Below are positions 1 to 6,398 of a stretch of 7,951 bases of DNA, piece after piece. This DNA is from Actinomycetota bacterium (GTDB lineage: Bacteria; Actinomycetota; Actinomycetes; UBA12327), in NCBI GenBank assembly GCA_003529305.1, contig DPWC01000064.1, positions 1-7,951 of the forward strand. Reading direction: 5' to 3'. Below the pieces are notes generated by a model, which worked only from the letters and a program-made list of their open reading frames with translations, searched no databases and was not told the origin of the DNA. The stretch's first letter is position 1, and every line of letters starts with the position of its first letter. The position numbers and the translations under genes were made by a program.

Positions 1-61
1 CGGGTGGCAGGTGCTCGAACCCGGATTCGCCGATGCGGGGGCGGGAGTGGTGGCGGGCTGA
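1..61 (+). CDS. thrB: C-terminal end of homoserine kinase (ThrB), partial, probable
   Basis: The frame starting at base 2 is open from the window edge and ends at TGA 59-61. It encodes 19 residues beginning GWQVLEP and ending AGAGVVAG. Homoserine kinases (GHMP family, threonine pathway) of actinobacteria often end with a GW-[hydrophobic] strand followed by a short acidic stretch and an Ala/Gly/Val tail, and thrB is the usual gene just before rho in this phylum. The call therefore rests on a short tail resemblance plus gene order. The part carrying the ATP-binding motif lies outside the window, so the identity cannot be proven here; it could be another gene ending at this point. Confidence 0.5.
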   Translation, partial: GWQVLEPGFADAGAGVVAG

Positions 62-309
62 AGCTGCCCCCAGTGCTAGCCTTCAGACATCCCACTGGCC
101 CTCCGCCTCAGGCGAACGGCCCCCGCCGATCCCCGCCACAAGCGGAAGGCACCGGCGGACAGCGGCAGACCCGCGAGATTGATTCCCGAGGAACTCCTCC
201 CACGGGCCGCGCACCGGGACGAACTGTCAGGACCACGGGCCCACCGAAGTTGGTGGGAAAGAAATCACTGGTCCGATGAACACGGCATCACCAATCTGAA
301 AGGGTCACT
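62..309 (+). promoter_or_regulatory. C-rich structured leader upstream of rho
   Basis: This 248-base stretch between the upstream stop and the rho GTG holds no convincing gene. By hand count, bases 62-140 contain 39 C and 17 G in 79 bases, a C-over-G bias of the kind Rho prefers on nascent RNA. Inverted repeats are visible: CCAGTG 70-75 with CACTGG 93-98; CCGCCG 123-128 with CGGCGG 153-158, enclosing CCGC 133-136 with GCGG 142-145; and CCCACC 240-245 with GGTGGG 252-257 around a six-base loop. A seven-codon reading frame (ATG 276 to TGA 299) ends inside the rho ribosome binding site. None of the hairpins has a T-run, so they do not look like intrinsic terminators. E. coli rho is autoregulated by attenuation in its leader; a similar role here is inference. 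I see no clear -35/-10 pair. Confidence 0.4.
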
Positions 310-1974
310 GTGGCCAATACGACGACCTCCGACGGTCTGTCCTCCATGCTCCTTCCGCAACTTAAGACACTCGCTGGCGAGTTGGGTATCACCGGAGCCT
401 CCGCGATGCGCAAAGGCGATCTGATCGCGGCGATTGAAAAGAAGCAGGGCGGCTCCTCCGCTCGCCGCGGCACCCGCGGCTCCTCGCGTCCCGCGGGGGC
501 GGCTGCTGAGTCCACAACGGCGACTTCCTCGTCCGCAGAATCTGCCTCAACCACCACGCCGTCGTCGTCGGCAGGCAGCGATGCATCAGCCTCAGGTAAC
601 GACCGCAATGACCGATCGGAGCGTGGCCCCCGCGAGCAGCGCTATGACCGAGGGGACCGTGGGGATCGTTCCAATGCAGGTGATCGAGGGGAGCGCGACG
701 ATGACTTCCGCGGCAATCGCCGTCGTCGAGGCCGCGGCCGCGATCGCTTCCGCGACCGTCCTGAGCGCACGGATCGTGGCAACCGCCAGCGCTACGGCGA
801 GCCGGAGCCGGAAATCTCTGAGGACGATGTCCTGCTGCCCGTTGCCGGCATTCTGGATGTCTTGGACAACTACGCCTTCATTCGAACCACGGGTTACCTC
901 CCTGGCCCCAACGACATCTATGTGGGACTGGCAACGGTGCGCCGACTGGGTCTGCGAAAAGGTGATGCCATCACCGGTGTGGTGCGTCAGCCCAAGGAGG
1001 GCGAGCGTCGAGAGAAGTTCAACGCCATCGCACGGGTGGACACCATCAATGGCTTGGAGCCAGAGAAGGCTCGCAATCGCATCGAGTTCGGCAAGCTGAC
1101 GCCGCTGTACCCGCAGGAGCGACTGCGACTCGAAAGCGGTCCGGCCAACATGACGGCGCGGGTTATCGATCTGGTGGCCCCGATCGGTAAGGGCCAGCGC
1201 GGACTGATCGTGTCACCGCCCAAGGCTGGAAAGACGATGGTCCTCCAGTCGATCGCTAACGCAATCAGCACCAACAACCCTGAGTGTCACTTGATGGTCG
1301 TGCTCGTGGATGAGCGTCCTGAAGAAGTCACCGACATGCAACGATCGGTCAAGGGCGAGGTCATCGCCTCAACCTTCGATCGTCCGGCCGAGGACCACAC
1401 CATCGTTGCCGAGTTGGCGATCGAGCGGGCCAAACGGCTCGTGGAACTGGGTCACGATGTCGTGGTGCTGTTGGATTCGATGACCCGACTCGGACGCGCT
1501 TACAACTTGGCCGCACCCGCCAGTGGACGCATCCTTTCCGGTGGTGTGGACTCCGCTGCGTTGTACCCGCCCAAGAAGTTCTTCGGTGCCGCACGCAACA
1601 TCGAGAATGGTGGTTCGCTCACGATCCTCGCGACCGCGTTGGTGGACACCGGCTCGCGGATGGATGAAGTGATCTTCGAGGAGTTCAAGGGCACTGGAAA
1701 CATGGAACTCAAGCTCGATCGTCGCCTTGCGGACAAGCGCATATTCCCGGCGGTTGATGTCGACGCCTCGGGTACCCGCAAGGAGGAGATCCTGCTTGCT
1801 CCCGAGGAGCTCAAGATCATGTGGAAGTTGCGTCGCGTCCTCAGTTCGTTGGACGCACAGCAGGCGATCGAATTGCTGCTGAGCCGCCTGCGTGAGGCGA
1901 AGACCAATTACGAGTTCCTCATGCAGGTGCAAAAGACAACGCCATCAGCCCCCGGTCAAGGCGACGAGGACTGA
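310..1974 (+). CDS. rho: Transcription termination factor Rho, actinobacterial type
   Basis: Rho is a hexameric RNA-dependent ATPase/translocase that ends transcription at C-rich unstructured RNA. The 554-residue product is longer than E. coli Rho (419) because of an insertion. In order: an N-terminal Rho-N/SAP-like helical domain (about 10-46); a Ser/Thr/Ala-rich stretch (about 48-97); an Arg/Asp/Gly/Asn-rich stretch (about 98-163); the OB-fold RNA-binding domain with YAFIR (188-192) and GPNDIYV (199-205); and the ATPase core. The core shows Walker A PPKAGKT (303-309), DERPEEV with the catalytic Glu (334-340), Walker B VVVLLDS (384-390), the Q-loop after SGRILSGGVD and the R-loop within FEEFKGTGNMELKL. 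The GTG start is preceded by AAAGGG (299-304), 5 bases away, and yields a natural N-terminus for the family. Stop TGA is at 1972-1974. All ATPase and RNA-loop motifs look intact. Confidence 0.98.
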   Translation: MANTTTSDGLSSMLLPQLKTLAGELGITGASAMRKGDLIAAIEKKQGGSSARRGTRGSSRPAGAAAESTTATSSSAESASTTTPSSSAGSDASASGNDRNDRSERGPREQRYDRGDRGDRSNAGDRGERDDDFRGNRRRRGRGRDRFRDRPERTDRGNRQRYGEPEPEISEDDVLLPVAGILDVLDNYAFIRTTGYLPGPNDIYVGLATVRRLGLRKGDAITGVVRQPKEGERREKFNAIARVDTINGLEPEKARNRIEFGKLTPLYPQERLRLESGPANMTARVIDLVAPIGKGQRGLIVSPPKAGKTMVLQSIANAISTNNPECHLMVVLVDERPEEVTDMQRSVKGEVIASTFDRPAEDHTIVAELAIERAKRLVELGHDVVVLLDSMTRLGRAYNLAAPASGRILSGGVDSAALYPPKKFFGAARNIENGGSLTILATALVDTGSRMDEVIFEEFKGTGNMELKLDRRLADKRIFPAVDVDASGTRKEEILLAPEELKIMWKLRRVLSSLDAQQAIELLLSRLREAKTNYEFLMQVQKTTPSAPGQGDED

Positions 1975-2055
1975 GTCCGGCACACTAGAAGCCTGGTTCC
2001 GGTTCACGGCACAACCCGTGTCGACCCGGATCCCGTTCCCCGCAAGGAGCCCAGC
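1975..2055 (+). promoter_or_regulatory. Candidate L31 ribosomal-protein leader (rpmE 5' UTR)
   Basis: The gap between rho and rpmE contains a two-tier stem-loop: TCCGG 1998-2002 pairs with CCGGA 2026-2030, and inside it CACGG 2005-2009 pairs with CCGTG 2016-2020, closing a six-base loop (CACAAC). The two stems are separated by an asymmetric internal loop (TT opposite five bases). The structure ends 13 bases before the AAGGAG ribosome binding site (2044-2049). Structured leaders ahead of rpmE are a described class in Actinobacteria and are thought to bind L31 and regulate its own gene. I recognise the position and general architecture, not a specific consensus, so a chance hairpin in GC-rich DNA remains possible. 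A weak -10-like TAGAAG sits at 1986-1991 without a good -35. Confidence 0.45.
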
Positions 2056-2271
2056 ATGAAGCGCGACATCCATCCCGCGTATGGCGAGACCACGGTCACT
2101 TGCACCTGTGGTGCCTCGTTCACCACGCGCAGCACTGCTGCCAGCGGCCAGATTCACGCCGAGGTCTGCAGTCAGTGTCACCCGTTCTACACGGGCAAGC
2201 AGAAGATCCTCGACACCGGTGGTCGAGTGGCTCGCTTTGAGAAGCGCTTCGGCAAGGCACCTGCCAACTAG
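2056..2271 (+). CDS. rpmE: 50S ribosomal protein L31, zinc-binding (C+) form
   Basis: L31 is a small protein of the large subunit that bridges to the 30S head. The 71-residue product has the family start MKRDIHP and the signature HPFYTGKQK (42-50). Four cysteines are in the zinc-ribbon positions: C16 and C18 (CxC) and C38 and C41 (CxxC), so this is the zinc-containing C+ form and not the zinc-free paralogue that replaces it during zinc starvation. Length is typical. A strong AAGGAG (2044-2049) lies six bases before ATG. It is flanked by a hairpin leader upstream and by a terminator-like hairpin starting eight bases after the TAG stop, so it could be made as a short transcript or as the last gene of a rho-rpmE unit. 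Confidence 0.97.
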   Translation: MKRDIHPAYGETTVTCTCGASFTTRSTAASGQIHAEVCSQCHPFYTGKQKILDTGGRVARFEKRFGKAPAN

Positions 2272-2278
2272 CTTCAGC

Positions 2279-2326
2279 ACAGCGCCGGATTCCCGCCTCA
2301 GCGGGGTCCGGCGCTGTTGTGTTGTC
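2279..2326 (+). terminator. Strong hairpin with T-rich tail after rpmE, probable intrinsic terminator
   Basis: A perfect 11-bp outer stem pairs 2279-2289 (ACAGCGCCGGA) with 2307-2317 (TCCGGCGCTGT). It is topped by a 5-bp inner stem CCCGC 2292-2296 / GCGGG 2301-2305 closing a CTCA loop. The right arm runs into a T/G tail (TGTGTTGT). The tail is not a pure T-run, which is common in GC-rich actinobacteria. Its place eight bases after the rpmE stop and 55 bases before prfA fits the end of an upstream transcript. A smaller stem, CTGCAC 2326-2331 with GTGCAG 2342-2347, follows directly and may be part of the prfA leader. Confidence 0.75.
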
Positions 2327-2380
2327 TGCACCGAATCGGGTGTGCAGATGGACGAGGATTGCCAATGAAGGGAGGGTCCG

Positions 2381-3451
2381 ATGTTTGAACATGTTGCCGA
2401 ACTGGTTGCTGAGCACGCGGCACTGGAACGCGACATCGCTGACCCCGCCTTGCACAGCGATCAGGCGCGCGCCCGCAAAGTGAATCGTCGTTATGCCGAA
2501 CTCACCCCTGTGGTGCGTTCATACACCCGCTGGCGTCAGCTCAATGACGACATTGAGGCGGCCCGCGAGTTGGCCCTGGAAGACAGTGCCTTTCGTGACG
2601 AAGTCGCGACGCTGGAGGGTCAGCGGGATGTCGAAGCAGAGCGTTTGCGCGAGTTGCTGGTGCCTCGCGATCCAGACGACGACCGAGATGTCATTGTGGA
2701 AGTCAAGGCAGGTGAAGGGGGCGAGGAATCTGCTCTCTTTGCCGGCGATCTGGTCCGGATGTACCTGCGTTACGCCGAGCGTCGGGGATGGCGCACGGAG
2801 ATTCTGGACGCCGTGGAGTCCGATCTCGGCGGGTACAAGGACATCTCCATTGCGGTGAAGGCGCGCGGTGCCCCCGAATTGGGTGAAGGGCCTTGGGCGC
2901 GGTTGAAATACGAAGGTGGCGTGCATCGGGTTCAGCGCGTACCCGTCACGGAATCGCAGGGCCGAATCCATACCTCGGCGGCTGGCGTTCTGGTTCTTCC
3001 TGAAGCCGAGGAGGTCGAAGTCTCTGTTGATCCGGCGGATCTGCGCATTGATGTGTATCGATCCTCCGGTCCAGGTGGCCAAAGCGTGAACACCACCGAT
3101 TCGGCGGTACGCATTACGCACCTACCAACGGGCATCGTGGTTTCTTGTCAGAACGAGAAGTCCCAACTGCAGAACCGTGAACAGGCCATGCGCATCCTGC
3201 GGGCTCGACTTCTGGCTGCCGCCCAAGAGGAAGCCGACGCGGAGGCAGCCGATGCCCGTCGATCGCAGGTGCGCACTGTTGACCGCAGTGAGCGCATCCG
3301 GACCTATAACTTCCCGGAAAATCGCATCAGCGATCACCGGGTGGGTTTTAAGTCGTACAACCTCGATCAGATTCTGGACGGTGAGCTTGATGCTGTGGTG
3401 CAGGCGTGCGCCGATGCTGATCTGGCTGCTCGACTGGCAGGACAGAGCTGA
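2381..3451 (+). CDS. prfA: Peptide chain release factor 1 (RF1)
   Basis: RF1 reads UAA and UAG stop codons in the ribosomal A site and triggers peptidyl-tRNA hydrolysis. At 356 residues the protein has the usual length. It shows the helical domain 1 (about 1-95), the class-specific stop-codon reading tripeptide PVT (188-190; RF1 has PxT where RF2 has SPF), the following GRIHTSAA segment, and the catalytic GGQ loop SSGPGGQSVN with GGQ at 232-234. The C-terminal Arg-rich signature ERIRTYNFPENRISDHR is intact. Start ATG is preceded by a strong GGAGG (2371-2375), five bases away. Its TGA stop (3449-3451) shares one base with the ATG of prmC, whose product methylates the Gln of this GGQ, so the enzyme and its substrate are translationally coupled. 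Confidence 0.98.
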   Translation: MFEHVAELVAEHAALERDIADPALHSDQARARKVNRRYAELTPVVRSYTRWRQLNDDIEAARELALEDSAFRDEVATLEGQRDVEAERLRELLVPRDPDDDRDVIVEVKAGEGGEESALFAGDLVRMYLRYAERRGWRTEILDAVESDLGGYKDISIAVKARGAPELGEGPWARLKYEGGVHRVQRVPVTESQGRIHTSAAGVLVLPEAEEVEVSVDPADLRIDVYRSSGPGGQSVNTTDSAVRITHLPTGIVVSCQNEKSQLQNREQAMRILRARLLAAAQEEADAEAADARRSQVRTVDRSERIRTYNFPENRISDHRVGFKSYNLDQILDGELDAVVQACADADLAARLAGQS

Positions 3452-4374
3452 TGTCTTCGGCGATCGTGCTGGCGGAGGCGATGCGTGCGGCGACGGAACG
3501 ACTGGACGCGGCAGGTGTGGCGTCGCCGCGCTATGACGCCGAGGTATTGGCCGCTTGCGCCTTGGATGCCGAGCGTTCAGCCATTCGCACATGGACCGCG
3601 ATGGGTGCACGCGTTGACCAGGCGGCCGCCGACGATTTTGACGAACTCGTCCAGCGCAGGTGCCGTCGGGAGCCTCTGCAGCACATCACGGGGCGAGCAC
3701 CCTTTGCCGGGGTGGAATTGGCGGTGGGGCCGGGGGTGTTCATCCCGCGCCCTGAGTCAGAACTTCTCGTGCAGCTCGCCGTGGACTTTGTCCGCGGTGT
3801 GAGCAACGCGTCAACGCCCGTTCGCGTGGTGGATCTATGTGCGGGTTCAGGGGCCATTGGGTTGGCCATTCTCACGCAGGTGACTCAAGGCGGGGGAGTC
3901 GTGCACCTGCAGAGTGTGGAATTGGATGACGACGCTGTTCTCTGGCTGCGACGCAATGCTGAGGCACTGGCGACACCAGAGCAGATGCAAGTGCGGCATG
4001 AAGATGCCACGGCAGCAATGCCCGAGGTCACGGCGGAGATCGATGTTGTGGTGTGTAATCCGCCGTACATTCCGCTGGGCGCTGAGATCCGTGACCCTGA
4101 GGTGGCGCGCTATGACCCCGCTCGGGCGCTATGGGGCGGCCGCGATGGCCTCGATGTCGTACGCGGGATTACCGCTGTGGCCGAGCGTCTTCTGCGGCCT
4201 GGCGGTTTGCTGCTGATCGAACATGCCGATGTTCAAGGGGAGTCCATTCCTGCCCACTTGGCCGCGCAGCGGCATGGTGACCTTGGCGTGTGGACTGAGA
4301 TTCGCGACCTACGCGATCTCAACGATCGCCCCCGCTGCACTTACGCGCTGCGCAGCCCCATGGGGGAGCGATGA
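3451..4374 (+). CDS. prmC: Release factor glutamine-N5 methyltransferase PrmC (HemK)
   Basis: PrmC uses S-adenosylmethionine to methylate the GGQ glutamine of release factors (here expected at Gln234 of the adjacent RF1 and also RF2), which raises release efficiency. The 307-residue product has an N-terminal helical release-factor-binding domain (about 1-85), then FIPRPESE (97-104, the family PRPETE variant), SAM-binding motif I DLCAGSGAIG (128-137), the acidic residue after strand 2 in VELDD (156-160), and the catalytic substrate-glutamine motif NPPY (203-206). The ATG overlaps the prfA stop by one base, with AGGA at 3439-3442 serving as ribosome binding site. The stop TGA overlaps the next start as ATGA. 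All key residues are present, so activity is expected. Confidence 0.96.
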   Translation: MSSAIVLAEAMRAATERLDAAGVASPRYDAEVLAACALDAERSAIRTWTAMGARVDQAAADDFDELVQRRCRREPLQHITGRAPFAGVELAVGPGVFIPRPESELLVQLAVDFVRGVSNASTPVRVVDLCAGSGAIGLAILTQVTQGGGVVHLQSVELDDDAVLWLRRNAEALATPEQMQVRHEDATAAMPEVTAEIDVVVCNPPYIPLGAEIRDPEVARYDPARALWGGRDGLDVVRGITAVAERLLRPGGLLLIEHADVQGESIPAHLAAQRHGDLGVWTEIRDLRDLNDRPRCTYALRSPMGER

Positions 4375-5045
4375 GCGAGTCCTTTGACTGCACCACAGAC
4401 GCCGAACTTCGCCGCGGTGTAGTCCGCGCCGCCGCAGTGCTGTCCCGCGGAGGCGTGGCGCTGCTGCCAGCGGATAGTTCGTATGCCTTGGCTGCTGATG
4501 CCTTCGATCCGGCAGCAGTGCGCACCATGCTGCACCTCAAAGGCAGTGATCGATCGGTGCCGGTTCCGGTGCTGATCGCCTCGGCCGAGACTCTCAGCGG
4601 ATTGGTGGAGACGATCACACCGGCCATGGCGGCAGCAGCGGAGCGGTTCTGGCCAGGCGGGCTGACCATGATCGTGCGCAGTGCGCCGACATTGGCGTGG
4701 GATCTAGGCCAGACGGAGTCAACGGTGGCACTGCGGGTGCCGCAGCACCCGGTGATCCGCGCGGTCGTGGAGAAAACCGGTCCGCTGGCTGTGCTGTCGG
4801 CCAATGCGGCGGCCGCCGCCCTGCCGTTGAGCGTTCCTCAGGCCCTGACCGCACTGGGTGATCCCGATGACATCGAAGTGATTCTGGATGCGGGATCCCT
4901 TGATGGTGCGCCACGAGTCAGTTCGATTGTCGATCTGACCGGCCCTGAACCGCGGTGGGTTCGAGACGGCGAGATCTCTGCCGACGATGTGATGGCCGTC
5001 ATGCCGATGCAGGACGGCAGCGAACCTGCATCTCCACCGTCCTAG
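4371..5045 (+). CDS. tsaC: TsaC/Sua5/YrdC-family protein with altered signature motifs
   Basis: Family members make threonylcarbamoyl-AMP from threonine, bicarbonate and ATP, the first step of the tRNA t6A37 modification. The 224-residue single-domain product matches the family fold in order: start MSESFDC as in actinobacterial homologues, FWPGGLTMIV (93-102), TVALRVP (118-124), SAN (143-145) and SSIVDLTG (184-191). Several motifs differ from the usual form: the PTDTVYG-type strand is PADSSYA (33-39); the KxR motif, usually KGR, is KGSDR (57-61), losing the Arg at +2; and the SANxSG segment continues as SANAAAA. Other actinobacterial copies normally keep these. It may be a divergent active enzyme, or a paralogue with another job. 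Start chosen by the ATGA overlap with prmC and the homologous N-terminus; GGGGAG (4363-4368) is unusually close, two bases away. Confidence 0.85.
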   Translation: MSESFDCTTDAELRRGVVRAAAVLSRGGVALLPADSSYALAADAFDPAAVRTMLHLKGSDRSVPVPVLIASAETLSGLVETITPAMAAAAERFWPGGLTMIVRSAPTLAWDLGQTESTVALRVPQHPVIRAVVEKTGPLAVLSANAAAAALPLSVPQALTALGDPDDIEVILDAGSLDGAPRVSSIVDLTGPEPRWVRDGEISADDVMAVMPMQDGSEPASPPS

Positions 5046-5113
5046 ACTCGCCTTCGACCGGCTTCCCCGCACCACATCACCCGTATCACCCGTACGCGGA
5101 CACAGGAGCGCTC
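5046..5113 (+). promoter_or_regulatory. Short gap before glyA with a 9-base tandem repeat
   Basis: The 68 bases between the tsaC-like stop and glyA contain a perfect tandem duplication of TCACCCGTA (5077-5085 and 5086-5094), followed by CG so that the second copy ends in a CGTACG palindrome (5092-5097). The repeat lies about 20 bases before the glyA ATG. It could be a repressor or activator site, or simply slippage; no -35/-10 pair can be placed with confidence. Confidence 0.25.
5104..5108 (+). promoter_or_regulatory. Ribosome binding site deciding the glyA start
   Basis: AGGAG lies five bases before ATG 5114. An in-frame start further upstream at 4955 would add 53 residues that overlap the tsaC-like gene and match no part of serine hydroxymethyltransferase, so the 5114 start is preferred. 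Confidence 0.8.
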
Positions 5114-6388
5114 ATGACCTCCAGCGAGACTCCCTTCTGGGGACCGGACTTCAATGCGCTGCAGAGCGAAGACCCCGAAATTGCGGGGATCCTGCTGTCG
5201 GAACTGGAGCGTCAGCGCGACGGGCTGCAACTGATCGCCAGCGAGAACTTCACGAGCCCGGCTGTTTTGGCGGCGCTGGGCAGCACCCTGAGCAACAAGT
5301 ACGCCGAGGGTTACCCCGGCCGCCGTTATTACGGTGGGTGCACGGAAGTCGATCGCGCGGAAGTCATCGGCATTGAGCGAGCCAAGGCATTGTTCGGCGC
5401 CGATCATGCGAACCTGCAACCGCACTCTGGTGCCAGCGCCAATATCGCAGTTTACGGCGCATTCCTGCAGCCCGGTGACACGGTATTGGCGATGTCTTTG
5501 CCCCATGGCGGCCACCTGACGCACGGTTCCAAAGTGAACTTCAGCGGCAAGTGGTTCAACGTGGTGTCCTATGGCGTCCGACAGGACACTGAGCTGATTG
5601 ACTACGACGAAGTTCGTGCGCTGGCTGTGCAGCATCGGCCAAAAATGATCATCTGTGGCGCAACGGCCTACCCCAGGCTTGTGGACTTCGCAGCCTTTCG
5701 AGAGATCGCCGACGAGGTGGGTGCCATATTGATGGTGGATGCGGCGCACTTCATCGGCTTGGTGGCTGGCGGAGCGATCCCCAGCCCTGTGCCGTTTGCC
5801 GATGTCGTCTGCTTCACCACGCACAAGGTCCTGCGTGGTCCGCGTGGCGGAATGATCTTGTGCAAGGAAGAACATGCTGCGCGAGTGGACAAAGCAGTGT
5901 TCCCGATGATGCAGGGCGGCCCGCTGATGCATGCTGTTGCGGCCAAGGCTGTGGCGCTGCGGGAAGCCTCCACGCCGGAATATCAGCAGTACGCGCGACA
6001 GGTCATCAGTAACGCGCAGGCGTTGACAGCCGGGCTGGAGAAGCAGGGCATGCGTGCAGTGAGTGGAGGGACCGACACCCACTTGGCGCTGATCGATCTG
6101 CAGGGGATCGGGGTTACTGGCGCGGAGGCGGAGGCACGCTGTGATGCCGCCCGCATCACCTTGAATAAGAACGCCATCCCGTATGACCCTCAACCGCCCA
6201 TGGTGTCCTCCGGCATCCGAGTAGGCACTCCTGCGGTGACGACACAGGGTCTTGTGGAAACGGACATGACGGCGATCGCTGATCTCATCGGGCGAGCGGT
6301 TCTTGACGCCGATGGATTGCATGCGGCTGACATTCAGCGCGAAGTGGCTGCGCTCGTCGCCCGCCGTCCTGCCTACGCACGCCCGTAG
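5114..6388 (+). CDS. glyA: Serine hydroxymethyltransferase (GlyA)
   Basis: This cytosolic PLP enzyme interconverts serine plus tetrahydrofolate with glycine plus methylene-tetrahydrofolate, supplying one-carbon units for purines, thymidylate and methionine. The 424-residue product has the family length. Visible signatures: LIASEN (40-45), NKYAEGYPGRRYYGG (61-75), HGGHLTHG (131-138) with the His that stacks on PLP, VDAAH (208-212) with the Asp that contacts the pyridine nitrogen, TTHK (235-238) with PLP-binding Lys238, RGPRGG (241-246), and SGIRVGTPA near the C-terminus with the carboxylate-binding Arg. Some flanking residues are unusual: CFTTHK for TTTTHK, AHFIGLVA for AHxAGLVA, SGASAN for SGAQAN/SGSQAN, and PMMQGGP for PGxQGGP. 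The catalytic residues are kept, so normal activity is likely. Ten bases separate it from the next gene. Confidence 0.97.
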   Translation: MTSSETPFWGPDFNALQSEDPEIAGILLSELERQRDGLQLIASENFTSPAVLAALGSTLSNKYAEGYPGRRYYGGCTEVDRAEVIGIERAKALFGADHANLQPHSGASANIAVYGAFLQPGDTVLAMSLPHGGHLTHGSKVNFSGKWFNVVSYGVRQDTELIDYDEVRALAVQHRPKMIICGATAYPRLVDFAAFREIADEVGAILMVDAAHFIGLVAGGAIPSPVPFADVVCFTTHKVLRGPRGGMILCKEEHAARVDKAVFPMMQGGPLMHAVAAKAVALREASTPEYQQYARQVISNAQALTAGLEKQGMRAVSGGTDTHLALIDLQGIGVTGAEAEARCDAARITLNKNAIPYDPQPPMVSSGIRVGTPAVTTQGLVETDMTAIADLIGRAVLDADGLHAADIQREVAALVARRPAYARP

Positions 6389-6398
6389 GCTCATCCTT

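Noticed and set aside
104..114. Palindrome CGCCT-C-AGGCG in the rho leader
   Set aside because: Single-base centre and short arms in GC-rich DNA; no second copy nearby to suggest an operator.
4..279. 91-codon open frame covering the rho leader
   Set aside because: It has a Pro/Arg/Gly-rich composition unlike the neighbouring proteins, no ribosome binding site, and overlaps the better-supported thrB tail in another frame.
434..1099. 221-codon open frame in the second frame inside rho
   Set aside because: It overlaps the clearly real Rho coding region, reflects GC-rich codon bias and the low-complexity insertion, and shows no recognisable domain or ribosome binding site.
1369..1932. 187-codon minus-strand frame opposite the Rho ATPase core
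   Set aside because: It lies entirely within rho, has no domain or initiation signal, and is best explained as a compositional shadow.
1968..1978. Palindrome GGACT-G-AGTCC spanning the rho stop codon
   Set aside because: Only one central base separates the arms, so it cannot form a good RNA hairpin, and it is short enough to be chance.
4955..5113. N-terminal extension of glyA from an upstream in-frame ATG
   Set aside because: The extra 53 residues overlap the tsaC-like gene, lack similarity to the enzyme's N-terminus, and a good AGGAG supports ATG 5114.
6303..6398. N-terminal extension of the sugar transferase into the end of glyA
   Set aside because: It would overlap glyA by 86 bases; the ATG at 6399 gives a family-like N-terminus with the first membrane helix near residue 10.
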